Below are positions 8,648 through 15,716 of a stretch of DNA of 64,000 nucleotides, one piece after another (the first letter of the stretch is position 1; every line of letters begins with the position of its first letter). The position numbers and the translations under genes are program-made. The notes under the pieces are model-generated. The model had not been told where the DNA came from, did no database searches, and saw only the letters and a list, made by a program, of their open reading frames with translations. The DNA comes from Pseudaeromonas paramecii (GTDB taxonomy: Bacteria > Pseudomonadota > Gammaproteobacteria > Enterobacterales > Aeromonadaceae): NCBI RefSeq assembly GCF_039540575.1, contig NZ_BAABFC010000017.1, positions 70,512-134,511 of the forward strand. The letters run 5' to 3'.

Positions 8648-9805
8648 GTGATGAAACGACTATGGGGGGCCGGGTGCTTGTATGGGCTCAGCTTGAGCCT
8701 GATGGCCAGCCCCTTAAGCGGTGAACGGTTGCAGCCTCACCAGGTGGTGGCCGGGGAGACTTGGGCCAGCCTGGCCCAGGAAAAGCACCTGAGCGTGCTT
8801 CGCCTGCAACAACACTACAATGCCGAGTTGGGCTCGCGCGCTCTGCGGGCCGGTGATCTGGTCTGGTTGCCGGTGCGGGCCCGCGGCCCTGTCGATTCCG
8901 TGGTGCTAAAGGCACCGCGCCCCGCGCCTCGTCAAGATGCCAGCCGTACGACCATGAAAGAAGCCGGCCGCTATGCCCACAAGCGGGGTTTCGTGCTGGA
9001 TCCGGATCAGCAGAAGGCCAAGAACGCCAGCGTCAAGTTGATGGATGGCTACATGAGTGAGCTGCTGCAATTCTGGGTGCCGCAGGAAGAGCCATCGGTC
9101 AGCTATGTGCAGACCGATTATCAGCTGCCGCTGTTTGGCGCCCTGCCGCATTTCAGCCTGGATGGGGTGGATCCCAGCATCCGCTGGCGCAGCTGGTGGC
9201 CGGAGTACGGGGTGCATTATGAGCGCGAGCGACTCTCCAGCAATCTTGGGGTCACTTGGCAGCCTTGGCAGCAAGCGATGGATCTGTGGCGGCTCAACGG
9301 TAGTCTGGATTACCAGGTGGAATCTGAGCACCGGCGACTCAGTCTGGGGTCGGCCTGGCAATTGGGGGGCTTGGACCTGGTGGTGAATCGCTATGCGCCC
9401 CTGGGACCCGGTCGTTGGGTGGATCAGACCCAGCGTTGGGAGCGCCCGGCGAGCGGTCAGGAGTGGCGACTGAGCGGTCGTTTGCCTTTTTATCCTCATC
9501 TGAGTCTGGTGGCCCGTTATTACAGCTGGCAGGGGCAACGTCTGTCACTGTTCGGCAGTGGTGATGGTCATAATGCCGCCGCCGCTACCCAATATGGCTT
9601 CACTTACACCCCCATCGACAGCCTGACGTTAAGCTGGCAGCAGGAGCGCAACAGCAAGGGCTGGTTTCATCAGCAGTGGCAACTGGGTGTGAGTCTGCCG
9701 CTGGATGGCCGTTGGCAGGCGCTGTTCGAATTTAGCCAGCCGCACATAGAACAGGAGCTCTGCCGCCCCTTCTGGCGGCAGAGCATCATAGCGGTACAGC
9801 GCTAG
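8648..9805 (+). CDS. LysM + inverse-autotransporter beta-barrel protein without passenger
   Basis: A 385-residue outer-membrane protein. It has a signal peptide (cleavage near residue 20, LMASPLSG), then a LysM-like peptidoglycan-binding segment (HQVVAGETWASLAQEKHLSVLRLQQHYN, about 31-60, ending AGDLVWLP). A basic linker is followed by a beta-barrel like that of intimin/invasin. Its hallmarks are ERPASGQEWRLSGRLPFYPHLSLVARYYSW, SLFG and YGFTYTPIDSLTLSWQQE. Intimin-type proteins continue with a long Ig-domain passenger; here the frame stops right after the barrel. It may be a barrel-only remnant or a stand-alone outer-membrane/murein anchor. GGAGG precedes the ATG, 9 bases after dgt. Its stop shares CTAG with the convergent rfaH stop. 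Confidence 0.75.
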   Translation: MMKRLWGAGCLYGLSLSLMASPLSGERLQPHQVVAGETWASLAQEKHLSVLRLQQHYNAELGSRALRAGDLVWLPVRARGPVDSVVLKAPRPAPRQDASRTTMKEAGRYAHKRGFVLDPDQQKAKNASVKLMDGYMSELLQFWVPQEEPSVSYVQTDYQLPLFGALPHFSLDGVDPSIRWRSWWPEYGVHYERERLSSNLGVTWQPWQQAMDLWRLNGSLDYQVESEHRRLSLGSAWQLGGLDLVVNRYAPLGPGRWVDQTQRWERPASGQEWRLSGRLPFYPHLSLVARYYSWQGQRLSLFGSGDGHNAAAATQYGFTYTPIDSLTLSWQQERNSKGWFHQQWQLGVSLPLDGRWQALFEFSQPHIEQELCRPFWRQSIIAVQR

Positions 9806-10302
9806 GCCAGACGGCGAAAGCTGCGGTTGCAGAAGCTCTTGCTCACATCCTGGTTGAGCAGCTGCAGCAAGAGAATGGAGCGGCGCTCGCCGTCAGGCTC
9901 CTGATAGATGGCCTGCAGCCCGCTGAAGGGGCCTTCCTCGATGGTGACGGTTTCCCCCTGGCGGGGCAGCTGGTTCAGGTGCTCCCGGGCCTCATCGTTA
10001 TTCTCGTGGCGCATCAGATCGATGATGAGCGGCTGTGGCACCGTCTGCCAGTGCTCGCCATAGGTGATGATGCGGCGCAGACCGCGGGTGGATTTCAGCC
10101 GACTGGCGGAAAATTCCTCCAGATCCACGTGCACGAACAGGTAGCAGGGAAACATGGGTTCACTGACTTGGCGGACCTGTCCTCTTACCAACTTTTCCAC
10201 CTGCACCTGGGGATAGTAGCTGTCCACCCCCTGGTTACGCAGGTGCAGTCTGGCGCGTTCTTCTTCTTTGCATTTGCAATAGGCCAGATACCAGGTACGC
10301 AT
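9802..10302 (-). CDS. rfaH: RfaH, operon-specific transcription antiterminator
   Basis: A 166-residue NusG paralogue. The NGN domain (residues 1-100) includes WYLAYCK, the SEPMFPCYLFVHVD strand and the STRGLRRIITYG segment. The C-terminal KOW/alpha-hairpin domain (about 115-160) contains EGPFSGLQAIYQEPDGERRSILLLQLLN. RfaH binds RNA polymerase paused at ops elements and promotes transcription and translation of long surface-polysaccharide, haemolysin or conjugation operons. E. coli RfaH is 162 residues and is clearly similar. No ops target was found in this window. Its stop overlaps that of the convergent inverse-autotransporter gene. Confidence 0.93.
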   Translation of the reverse strand: MRTWYLAYCKCKEEERARLHLRNQGVDSYYPQVQVEKLVRGQVRQVSEPMFPCYLFVHVDLEEFSASRLKSTRGLRRIITYGEHWQTVPQPLIIDLMRHENNDEAREHLNQLPRQGETVTIEEGPFSGLQAIYQEPDGERRSILLLQLLNQDVSKSFCNRSFRRLA

Positions 10303-10354
10303 CTTATTATTTATCCCGTGTTGCTCTTTTCCGGCTCGAGTCTAACCGGCAGGC

Positions 10355-10383
10355 ATAAAAAAGGCCACGATTGCCGTGGCCTT
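10355..10383 (-). terminator. Rho-independent terminator of metNIQ
   Basis: AAGGCCACG/CGTGGCCTT stem with a five-base loop, followed on the minus strand by six T residues, 29 bases past the metQ stop. Confidence 0.88.
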
Positions 10384-10411
10384 GTCACTGTGTCGGGATC
10401 CAGTGCGCAGT

Positions 10412-11212
10412 TTACCAGCCCTTCACCAGACCGCCGTTGAACAGCTTGTAGGCCGCCTGATAGACCTCTTCGCTTTGGTAGGCCTGAACGAACTGTTTGA
10501 CCTTCTCGTCGTTCTGGTTGTCTTCACGGGCCACGATCAGGTTGACGTAGGGGGAGTCCTTGTCTTCCACGAACAGACCATCCCGATCAGCCTGCAGATC
10601 CACCTGGGAGGCGTAGGTGTTGTTGATGATGGCCAGATCCACGTCTTCCAGGGAGCGGGGCAGCTGGGCGGCTTCCAGCTCGACGATCTTCAGTTGCTTG
10701 GGGTTGTCCACGATATCCAGCACGGTACCGTTCAATCCCACGTTGTCTTTAAGCTTCAGCAGGCCCTGTTTTTGCAGCAGCAGCAGGGAGCGGCCCAGGT
10801 TGGTAGGATCGTTGGGGACGGCCACCTGAGCACCATCGGCCAGCTCGGCCAGGGACTTGATCTTCTTGGAATAGCCGGCGATGGGGTAGACGAAAGTGTT
10901 GCCCACTGCCACCAGCTTGAAGCCGCGATCCTTGATCTGGGCGTCCAGGTAGGGCTTGTGCTGGAAGGCGTTGACGTCGATGCTGCCGTCGTTCAGCGCC
11001 ACGTTGGGGGTGACATAGTCACTGAAGGGCACGATTTCCACTTCCAGGCCGTACTTTTCCTTGGCCACTTGCTTGGCCACTTCCACCACTTGGGCTTCGG
11101 CACCGGCGATGGCACCCACCTTGATGTGGTTATCCGCCTTTTGCTCACCGCAACCGCCCAGCAGCAGGGCGCCTAACAGAACGACGGCGGTGGATTTGAA
11201 TGATATTGCCAT
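10412..11212 (-). CDS. metQ: MetQ, D-methionine-binding lipoprotein
   Basis: A 266-residue substrate-binding lipoprotein of the NlpA/MetQ family. The signal peptide ends in the lipobox LLGGC with C21 as the lipidated residue. The mature part starts ADNHIKVGAIAGAEAQVVEVAKQVAKEKYGLEV and carries the family segments SIDVNAFQHKPYLDAQ and NNTYASQVDL. It delivers L- and D-methionine to the MetI/MetN importer. It is the last gene of metNIQ, 38 bases after metI, and ends at a terminator. A SAM-dependent MetJ operator upstream of metN should control it. Confidence 0.96.
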   Translation of the reverse strand: MAISFKSTAVVLLGALLLGGCGEQKADNHIKVGAIAGAEAQVVEVAKQVAKEKYGLEVEIVPFSDYVTPNVALNDGSIDVNAFQHKPYLDAQIKDRGFKLVAVGNTFVYPIAGYSKKIKSLAELADGAQVAVPNDPTNLGRSLLLLQKQGLLKLKDNVGLNGTVLDIVDNPKQLKIVELEAAQLPRSLEDVDLAIINNTYASQVDLQADRDGLFVEDKDSPYVNLIVAREDNQNDEKVKQFVQAYQSEEVYQAAYKLFNGGLVKGW

Positions 11213-11250
11213 GATGACTCCTTGATAGGCGGGCGTAGGCCCTTACAGTG

Positions 11251-11904
11251 TTAGCGGTGATCGACCCGTTTGACCAGGTATTCCCCCAGGCTTTGGATCA
11301 ACTGAACCAGGGCGACCAGGATGAGCACAGTGATCAGCATGATGCTGGGATCGAAGCGCTGGTAGCCGTAACGGATGCCTACATCCCCCAGGCCACCGCC
11401 ACCAATGGCGCCCGCCATGGCTGAATAGTTGACCAGGGTGACTAGGGTGATGGTGATGCTGTTGATGATGCCGGGCAGGGCCTCGGGCAGCAGCACCTTG
11501 GTGATGATCTGCCGGGGCAGGGCACCCATGGCCTGGGCGGCCTCCACCAGGCCGGCGGGCACCTCCATCAGGGCACCTTCCACCAGACGGGCGACAAAGG
11601 GGACGGCCGCCACCGTCAGGGGCACTATGGCCGCCGTGGTCCCGATACTGGTACCTGTGATCAGCCGCGTCAGGGGGATGATGGCCACCATCAGTATGAT
11701 GAAGGGCACGGAGCGCCCCAGGTTGACCAGCATGCCCAGCAGCCGGCTCAGCTGAGGCCTCGCCAGCACCTGGCCGGGTTTGGTGATGTGCAGGGCGATG
11801 CCCAGTGGCAGGCCCAGCAGTGTGCTGAAGGCTGCCGAGCCCAGCACCATGTAGAGGGTTTCTCCCAGGGATTGCCAGAGCAGATTAATCATGGCTGCGG
11901 ACAT
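11251..11904 (-). CDS. metI: MetI, methionine ABC transporter permease
   Basis: A 217-residue inner-membrane permease, the same length as E. coli MetI, with five predicted membrane helices. The EAA loop is AAQAMGALPRQIITKVLLPEALP. The start is placed at the ATG at 11904 (MSAAMINLLWQSLGETLYM), which aligns with MSEPMMWLLVRGVWETLAM and has GGAGG 10 bases upstream. The longer frame into metN is not conserved. It overlaps the end of metN by 20 bases, so the two are translationally coupled. It forms the channel through which MetN powers methionine import. Confidence 0.95.
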   Translation of the reverse strand: MSAAMINLLWQSLGETLYMVLGSAAFSTLLGLPLGIALHITKPGQVLARPQLSRLLGMLVNLGRSVPFIILMVAIIPLTRLITGTSIGTTAAIVPLTVAAVPFVARLVEGALMEVPAGLVEAAQAMGALPRQIITKVLLPEALPGIINSITITLVTLVNYSAMAGAIGGGGLGDVGIRYGYQRFDPSIMLITVLILVALVQLIQSLGEYLVKRVDHR

Positions 11905-12928
11905 GGCCCAGCACCTCCACTTGAATGTGATGTTCGCGGAAATAGGCAATGGCTTGCTCGGTCTGGCCCGGTTCACCCTGCAGTTCCGCCAGCAGGAAGC
12001 CGAACTTGACACCACCGGCGTACTCGATGTCGGCGCTGAGAATGCTCACATCCACGGCAAACTGGCGGCTCACCTGGGAGATGAGCGGGGCGTCCACGCT
12101 CTGGCCGGTGAAGCCCAGCCGCAGCAGCGGCTGGCTGCCCGGTGTGGCGTCGGCGCTGAGGCGGCACTGATACTCTTCCGGGATCGGCAGGTGAATGGTG
12201 GAGCGGATGAACTCCCGGGCCAGCTCGGTCTGGGCATGGCTGAAGAACCAGGCCACCTCGCCCTGCTCGATCAGCTCCCCATTACTGATGATGGCCACCT
12301 TGTCACAGATGCTTTTGACCACCTCCATCTCATGGGTGATGAGCAGTATGGTCAACCCCAGCCGCTGATTGATCTCCTTGAGCAGCGCCAGGATGGACTG
12401 GGTGGTCTGGGGATCCAGGGCCGAGGTGGCCTCGTCACACAGCAACACCTTGGGCTCCGGGGCCAGGGCCCGGGCGATGGCCACCCGCTGTTTCTGGCCA
12501 CCGGAGAGCTCAGACGGGTAAGCCTGGGCTCGGCCTTCCAGCCCCACCAGCTTGAGCAGCTCGGTGACTCGGGCGCGGATCTGGGCCTGGGTCTGACCCG
12601 CCAGCTCCAGCGGCAGGGCCACGTTCTGGAACACGGTGCGGGAGGAGAGCAGATTGAAGTGCTGGAAGATCATCCCGATCTTGCGACGGGCCAGGGTCAG
12701 CTCCCGCTCACCCAGTTCGGTCAGGGTGATGCCATCCACCACCACACTACCCTGGGTGGGACGTTCCAGCAGGTTGACGCAGCGGATCAAGGTGCTCTTG
12801 CCGGCGCCGGAGGCACCGATGACACCAAAGATTTCCCCCTGGTGTACCTGCAGATCCACCGGCTTAAGCGCCTGGACTGCCGAGGCGCCTGCCCCATAGG
12901 TCTTGGCGACGGCATTCAGTCTTATCAT
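11885..12928 (-). CDS. metN: MetN, methionine ABC transporter ATPase
   Basis: A 347-residue ATPase. Walker A is GASGAGKS (38-45), the signature is LSGGQKQRVAIARAL (near 140), and Walker B is VLLCDEATSALDP. After residue ~250 comes the C-terminal NIL (C2) domain that binds methionine and gives trans-inhibition in E. coli MetN; here it runs through SVDAPLISQVSRQFAVDVSILSADIEYAGGVKFGFLLAELQG. It is the first gene of metNIQ, with a 146-base leader and a MetJ-type promoter upstream. The length agrees with E. coli (343). Confidence 0.96.
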   Translation of the reverse strand: MIRLNAVAKTYGAGASAVQALKPVDLQVHQGEIFGVIGASGAGKSTLIRCVNLLERPTQGSVVVDGITLTELGERELTLARRKIGMIFQHFNLLSSRTVFQNVALPLELAGQTQAQIRARVTELLKLVGLEGRAQAYPSELSGGQKQRVAIARALAPEPKVLLCDEATSALDPQTTQSILALLKEINQRLGLTILLITHEMEVVKSICDKVAIISNGELIEQGEVAWFFSHAQTELAREFIRSTIHLPIPEEYQCRLSADATPGSQPLLRLGFTGQSVDAPLISQVSRQFAVDVSILSADIEYAGGVKFGFLLAELQGEPGQTEQAIAYFREHHIQVEVLGHVRSHD

Positions 12929-12950
12929 AGGGTAGGTTCCGATCTATCTA

Positions 12951-13015
12951 GGGCCGATAAGCAGCAATGGGCCGATAAGCAGCGATGGCGGCCGGTGCGT
13001 GTTTATGGCCGATAA
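12951..13015. repeat. 18-bp tandem repeat in the metN leader
   Basis: GGGCCGATAAGCAGCAAT at 12951-12968 is followed directly by a second copy with one change at 12969-12986. A shorter third copy of the core GGCCGATAA lies at 13007-13015. All lie in the predicted untranslated leader of metN. Confidence 0.8.
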
Positions 13016-13080
13016 CTGGCCAGTGGATGCCCAGGCTTACAGCGATAGTCGCTAAAGTATGCCTTGGATGACAGGGGATG

Positions 13081-13126
13081 ATGCTAAGAAGATCACGCCT
13101 GGGTGTCAATGGACTTTTTTATGTCT
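13081..13126 (-). promoter_or_regulatory. metNIQ promoter with MetJ-like operator
   Basis: On the minus strand a perfect -35 TTGACA (13104-13109) and a -10 TAGCAT (13081-13086) are separated by 17 bases. Just upstream, 13111-13126 reads as two adjacent eight-base met boxes, AGACATAA and AAAAGTCC, each matching the MetJ consensus AGACGTCT at five of eight positions. Repression by MetJ with SAM is inferred from these boxes and the known control of met genes in this group. Confidence 0.6.
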
Positions 13127-13160
13127 GGATGGCTAAACGGCTCATGTGCGCTGGGGCTGA

Positions 13161-13192
13161 AACAAACAAGGCGCCTGGTGGCGCCTTGTTTT
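13161..13192 (-). terminator. Terminator after arcA
   Basis: Perfect AACAAGGCGCC/GGCGCCTTGTT stem with a four-base loop. On the minus strand it is followed by a T-rich tail (TTGTTTGTTT), 15 bases past the arcA stop. Confidence 0.75.
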
Positions 13193-13206
13193 GGTCGTCG
13201 ACAGCC

Positions 13207-13926
13207 TCATGCCGTCTCCAGCGTACCGCAGAAGCGGTAGCCTTCGCCGTGGATGGTGGCGATGATCTCCGGCGTTTCAGTGAAGGACTCAAAATGCTTG
13301 CGGATGCGTCGAATGGTCACGTCCACCGTACGGTCGTGGGGCTTGAGTTCGCGGCCGGTCATCTTCATCAGCAGTTCGGCGCGGGTCTGGATCTGGCCCG
13401 GATTCTCGCAAAAATGCAGCATGGCGCGGAATTCGGAGCGGGGCAGCCGTATGGTTTCGCCGGCCGGGGTGATCAGCGCCCGGCTATTGATGTCCAGCAC
13501 CCAGCCGTTGAAGCAATATTGATCCACCTGGGCGCCGTCTTGATTGGCCGCGTCGGAGCGCATGGTGCGGCCCAGCAGGTTGCGGGCACGGATGGTCAGC
13601 TCCCGGGGATTGAACGGCTTGGTGATGTAGTCATCGGCACCGATCTCCAGGCCGAGGATCTTGTCCACCTCGTTGTCGCGGCCGGTCAGGAACATCAGGG
13701 CCATTTCACCCCGCTCGCGGATTTCCCGGGCCAGCAGCAGGCCGTTTTTGCCCGGCAGGTTGATGTCCATGATCACCAGATCGATGGGATGTTCCTTGAG
13801 GGCTTCATGCATCTCTTCGCCATCGTTGGCTTCTTGAACCTGATACCCTTCGGCTTCAAATATACTTTTTAAGGTGTTGCGGGTGACCAGTTCATCTTCG
13901 ACGATCAAAATCTGCGCTGTATGCAT
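13207..13926 (-). CDS. arcA: ArcA, anoxic redox-control response regulator
   Basis: A 239-residue OmpR-type regulator. The receiver domain has the phospho-acceptor D54 (VIMDINLPGKNG), acidic D10-D11 pocket residues and the TKPFNPRE lysine motif. The winged helix (about 135-235) contains LPRSEFRAMLHFCENPG and HDRTVDVTIRRIRKHFE, almost identical to E. coli ArcA (238 aa). ArcB phosphorylates it when quinones are reduced; it then represses aerobic respiration genes. The ATG at 13926 was chosen; upstream in-frame codons include only a TTG. A perfect FNR box lies 250 bases upstream. The arcA-lasT-thr neighbourhood matches enteric bacteria. Confidence 0.97.
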   Translation of the reverse strand: MHTAQILIVEDELVTRNTLKSIFEAEGYQVQEANDGEEMHEALKEHPIDLVIMDINLPGKNGLLLAREIRERGEMALMFLTGRDNEVDKILGLEIGADDYITKPFNPRELTIRARNLLGRTMRSDAANQDGAQVDQYCFNGWVLDINSRALITPAGETIRLPRSEFRAMLHFCENPGQIQTRAELLMKMTGRELKPHDRTVDVTIRRIRKHFESFTETPEIIATIHGEGYRFCGTLETA

Positions 13927-14106
13927 GGCGTTACCCAATTACGAATAATTATGTTGAGCAAATGTTAATGCTTTTTTTAGCCCGCTTTTGCGTGCGTGGC
14001 AATCACAACCAGAGGGTAAGAGCATGGGAAGTGGCAAACCCAGACGGGCGTCACGTGAAGCATGCTACATCCGACCCGCTGTTATCATGAGGGGCAAGGA
14101 AGGCAG

Positions 14107-14144
14107 CAAATGTATCAGTTGAGGACAACATCTCAATACATTTG
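14107..14144. repeat. 38-bp inverted repeat upstream of arcA
   Basis: CAAATGTAT at 14107-14115 is the exact inverse of ATACATTTG at 14136-14144. Inside, TTGAG (14119-14123) pairs with CTCAA (14132-14136; its last base is shared with the outer arm). It lies between the arcA start and the FNR box and is AT-rich, unlike its surroundings. It could be an operator or a hairpin in the long arcA leader. I do not recognise the motif. Confidence 0.6.
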
Positions 14145-14175
14145 GTACAAAACCATAACACTTTCAGCCGGATGA

Positions 14176-14189
14176 TTGATATTGATCAA
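14176..14189. promoter_or_regulatory. Perfect FNR box upstream of arcA
   Basis: TTGAT-ATTG-ATCAA matches the FNR consensus TTGATnnnnATCAA at every defined base. Its centre is 256 bases upstream of the arcA ATG, and E. coli arcA is known to be activated by FNR. It also lies 30 bases past the stop of the small secreted-protein gene. A hairpin with a T-run on the plus strand (14188-14212) overlaps its right edge. Confidence 0.7.
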
Positions 14190-14220
14190 CCCGCTTTCGG
14201 CGGTGGGTTTTTAGGCGGAC

Positions 14221-14658
14221 TCAGAAGCGATAGAGGATACCGAGGTCAAGCTGTTGTTGCGGTTCGCTGCCCGGCAAGCTGCTGGGAGATTGCAGCCGGT
14301 AATGGGCCTGTAACTGCAACGCGGGTGTGAAGCCATAGGCTGAGCCCAGTTGCCAGAAGAGGTGACGGTAGGGCGTGCCCTGCAACTGGTGCAGACTGCT
14401 GCTGATGGCCAGCCCGAAGGGCAAGGTCACCTCCAACCCCGAGGTCAGGTGATGGGTCAGTGCATCATATCTATGCTGCCAGAACCATTGGGTTTGGATG
14501 GGCTGATCGGCCAGCTTTGAGGACGGGGGAGCCAGGTACTCCTGATCATCGGTCCAATACCAGGTTTCTCCCAAGGTGGTCTTGCCCGCGAGATCGGCCG
14601 CGTAGATATGGGGAGCCAGACTCAGCATCAGCAGCCAACGCAGCGAGGTTGTTACCAT
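14221..14658 (-). CDS. Small secreted, probably outer-membrane beta-barrel protein
   Basis: 145 residues; family not recognised. It has a clear signal peptide (MVTTSLRWLLMLSLAPHIYAADLAG, cleavage after YAA or nearby). Short amphipathic strands follow with many aromatic and Gln residues: FGLAISSSLHQLQ, HLFWQLGSAYGF, ALQLQAHYRLQS. It ends LDLGILYRF. A final Phe preceded by alternating hydrophobics is the usual C-terminal signature of BAM-assembled outer-membrane proteins. The ~120-residue mature length suggests six to eight strands. GGAGGG stands 5 bases before the ATG. It is oriented toward arcA and sits between arcA and lasT. Confidence 0.6.
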   Translation of the reverse strand: MVTTSLRWLLMLSLAPHIYAADLAGKTTLGETWYWTDDQEYLAPPSSKLADQPIQTQWFWQHRYDALTHHLTSGLEVTLPFGLAISSSLHQLQGTPYRHLFWQLGSAYGFTPALQLQAHYRLQSPSSLPGSEPQQQLDLGILYRF

Positions 14659-14806
14659 GTTAGCCCTCCGTTCAGTACACCACCGAGGCTAAGCATGACA
14701 CAGGGGGGACGGCTGTAAAGCCAGCTGTGCAAAAAATGCGCGGCAATCGCCCTGGCACAGGGCACTGGGGCAAGGTAGATTGTCCACCGCAACAAGGGAG
14801 GTATTT

Positions 14807-15502
14807 TTGGATATTTATTTTGTGCTTATGTCGCCAGCCCGAGCGGAAAACGTGGGGGCCGCGGCCCGTGCCATGAAAACCATGGGCTTTAGTCGGCTGC
14901 GGGTGGTCAACAGCCTGGTGCATCAGGAGGCGGCGGCTGGTTGGGTGGCCCACGGTGCCCAGGAGATACTTGCAGAAGCAGAGCATTTTGTGGATCTGCC
15001 CAGCGCCCTGGCAGACATGGATCTGGTGGTGGCTACCACGGCCCGTCGCCGGGGACATCAGCAGATCTACCTGACGGCCGATGAGCTCAAGGTGCAGTTG
15101 CAAGGCAAGCCGGATCTGCGACGGGTGGCCATCTTGTTCGGCTGTGAGGAGTCCGGCCTGTCCAACGAGCAGTTGGCCCAGGCGGATCTGGTCAGTTATC
15201 TGCCGCTCAAGGTGGATTACCCCTCCTTGAACCTGGGGCAGGCCATCATGTTGTATGCCTACGAGCTCAGCCGCCTTGCATTGCCCGTCACGGCGCCAAG
15301 CGAAGTTATGCCGGCCGAGGCCCAGGTGCGGGCCCTGAAACAGCGAATTTGTGGATTATTTGGTGAGATAGACATTTCACCGGATGAAAAGCTGGCGCAG
15401 TGGGTGATATCAGGGGTTCCCTTGCTTAAGCAGCGGGATTTAAACCTTTTGCATCTGTTGTGCAAAGACCTGGAACGGGCCCTGAACCGGGGCGAAGGTT
15501 GA
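14807..15502 (+). CDS. lasT: LasT/TrmJ-type SPOUT tRNA/rRNA methyltransferase
   Basis: 231 residues of the TrmH/SpoU family, closest to TrmJ and E. coli LasT/YjtD. Motif 1 is SPARAENVGAAARAMKTMGF. Motif 2 is VAILFGCEESGLSNEQLAQAD, and motif 3 is DYPSLNLGQAIMLYAYEL; together they form the SAM-binding knot. Such enzymes make 2'-O-methyl nucleotides in tRNA or rRNA; LasT's own target is not settled. The start is TTG at 14807, set by AGGGAGGT ending four bases before it. An upstream TTG at 14780 has no ribosome site and adds non-conserved residues. It precedes thrLABC exactly as in E. coli. The thr -35 overlaps its stop codon. Confidence 0.88.
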   Translation: MDIYFVLMSPARAENVGAAARAMKTMGFSRLRVVNSLVHQEAAAGWVAHGAQEILAEAEHFVDLPSALADMDLVVATTARRRGHQQIYLTADELKVQLQGKPDLRRVAILFGCEESGLSNEQLAQADLVSYLPLKVDYPSLNLGQAIMLYAYELSRLALPVTAPSEVMPAEAQVRALKQRICGLFGEIDISPDEKLAQWVISGVPLLKQRDLNLLHLLCKDLERALNRGEG

Positions 15503-15527
15503 CAGGGGCGGCCTCATCCGGTATTGC
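15499..15527 (+). promoter_or_regulatory. thr operon promoter
   Basis: Perfect -35 TTGACA (15499-15504), a 17-base spacer and -10 TATTGC (15522-15527), placing the transcript start about 25 bases before the thrL start codon. The -35 overlaps the lasT stop codon. Confidence 0.65.
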
Positions 15528-15558
15528 TAAGCGCGTTTACCCACACAGGTTTTGTAAC

Positions 15559-15636
15559 ATGCTGTCTTTTGGTACCCGCATCACCACCACCATTACTATT
15601 ACCGGCACCACCTTGGGTGGTTTCGGGGCGGGCTGA
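15559..15636 (+). CDS. thrL: thr operon leader peptide
   Basis: 25 codons reading MLSFGTRITTTITITGTTLG followed by GFGAG. Eight of them are Thr and three Ile, in a run resembling enteric ThrL (STTITTTITITTGNGAG). Ribosome stalling at these codons when charged threonyl- or isoleucyl-tRNA is scarce would prevent the terminator at 15665-15698 from forming and allow transcription into thrA. It is too short for ordinary gene calling but unmistakable in composition and position. Confidence 0.93.
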   Translation: MLSFGTRITTTITITGTTLGGFGAG

Positions 15637-15664
15637 TGCACTGACAGTAGGTTCAGTAAATTTC

Positions 15665-15698
15665 AAAGGCCCGTACCCTACCAGGTACGGGCCTTTTC
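15665..15698 (+). terminator. thr attenuator terminator
   Basis: Perfect 13-bp stem AAAGGCCCGTACC/GGTACGGGCCTTT with a six-base loop and TTTT. It lies between thrL and thrA, 19 bases before the thrA ATG. It is the switch element of threonine/isoleucine attenuation. Confidence 0.92.
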
Positions 15699-15716
15699 GT
15701 TACAGGGAGAGGTAGT

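Noticed and set aside
14142..14330. 62-codon plus-strand frame across the arcA FNR box
   Set aside because: No ribosome site, overlaps the small barrel gene antisense, and is disrupted by the hairpin and FNR box.
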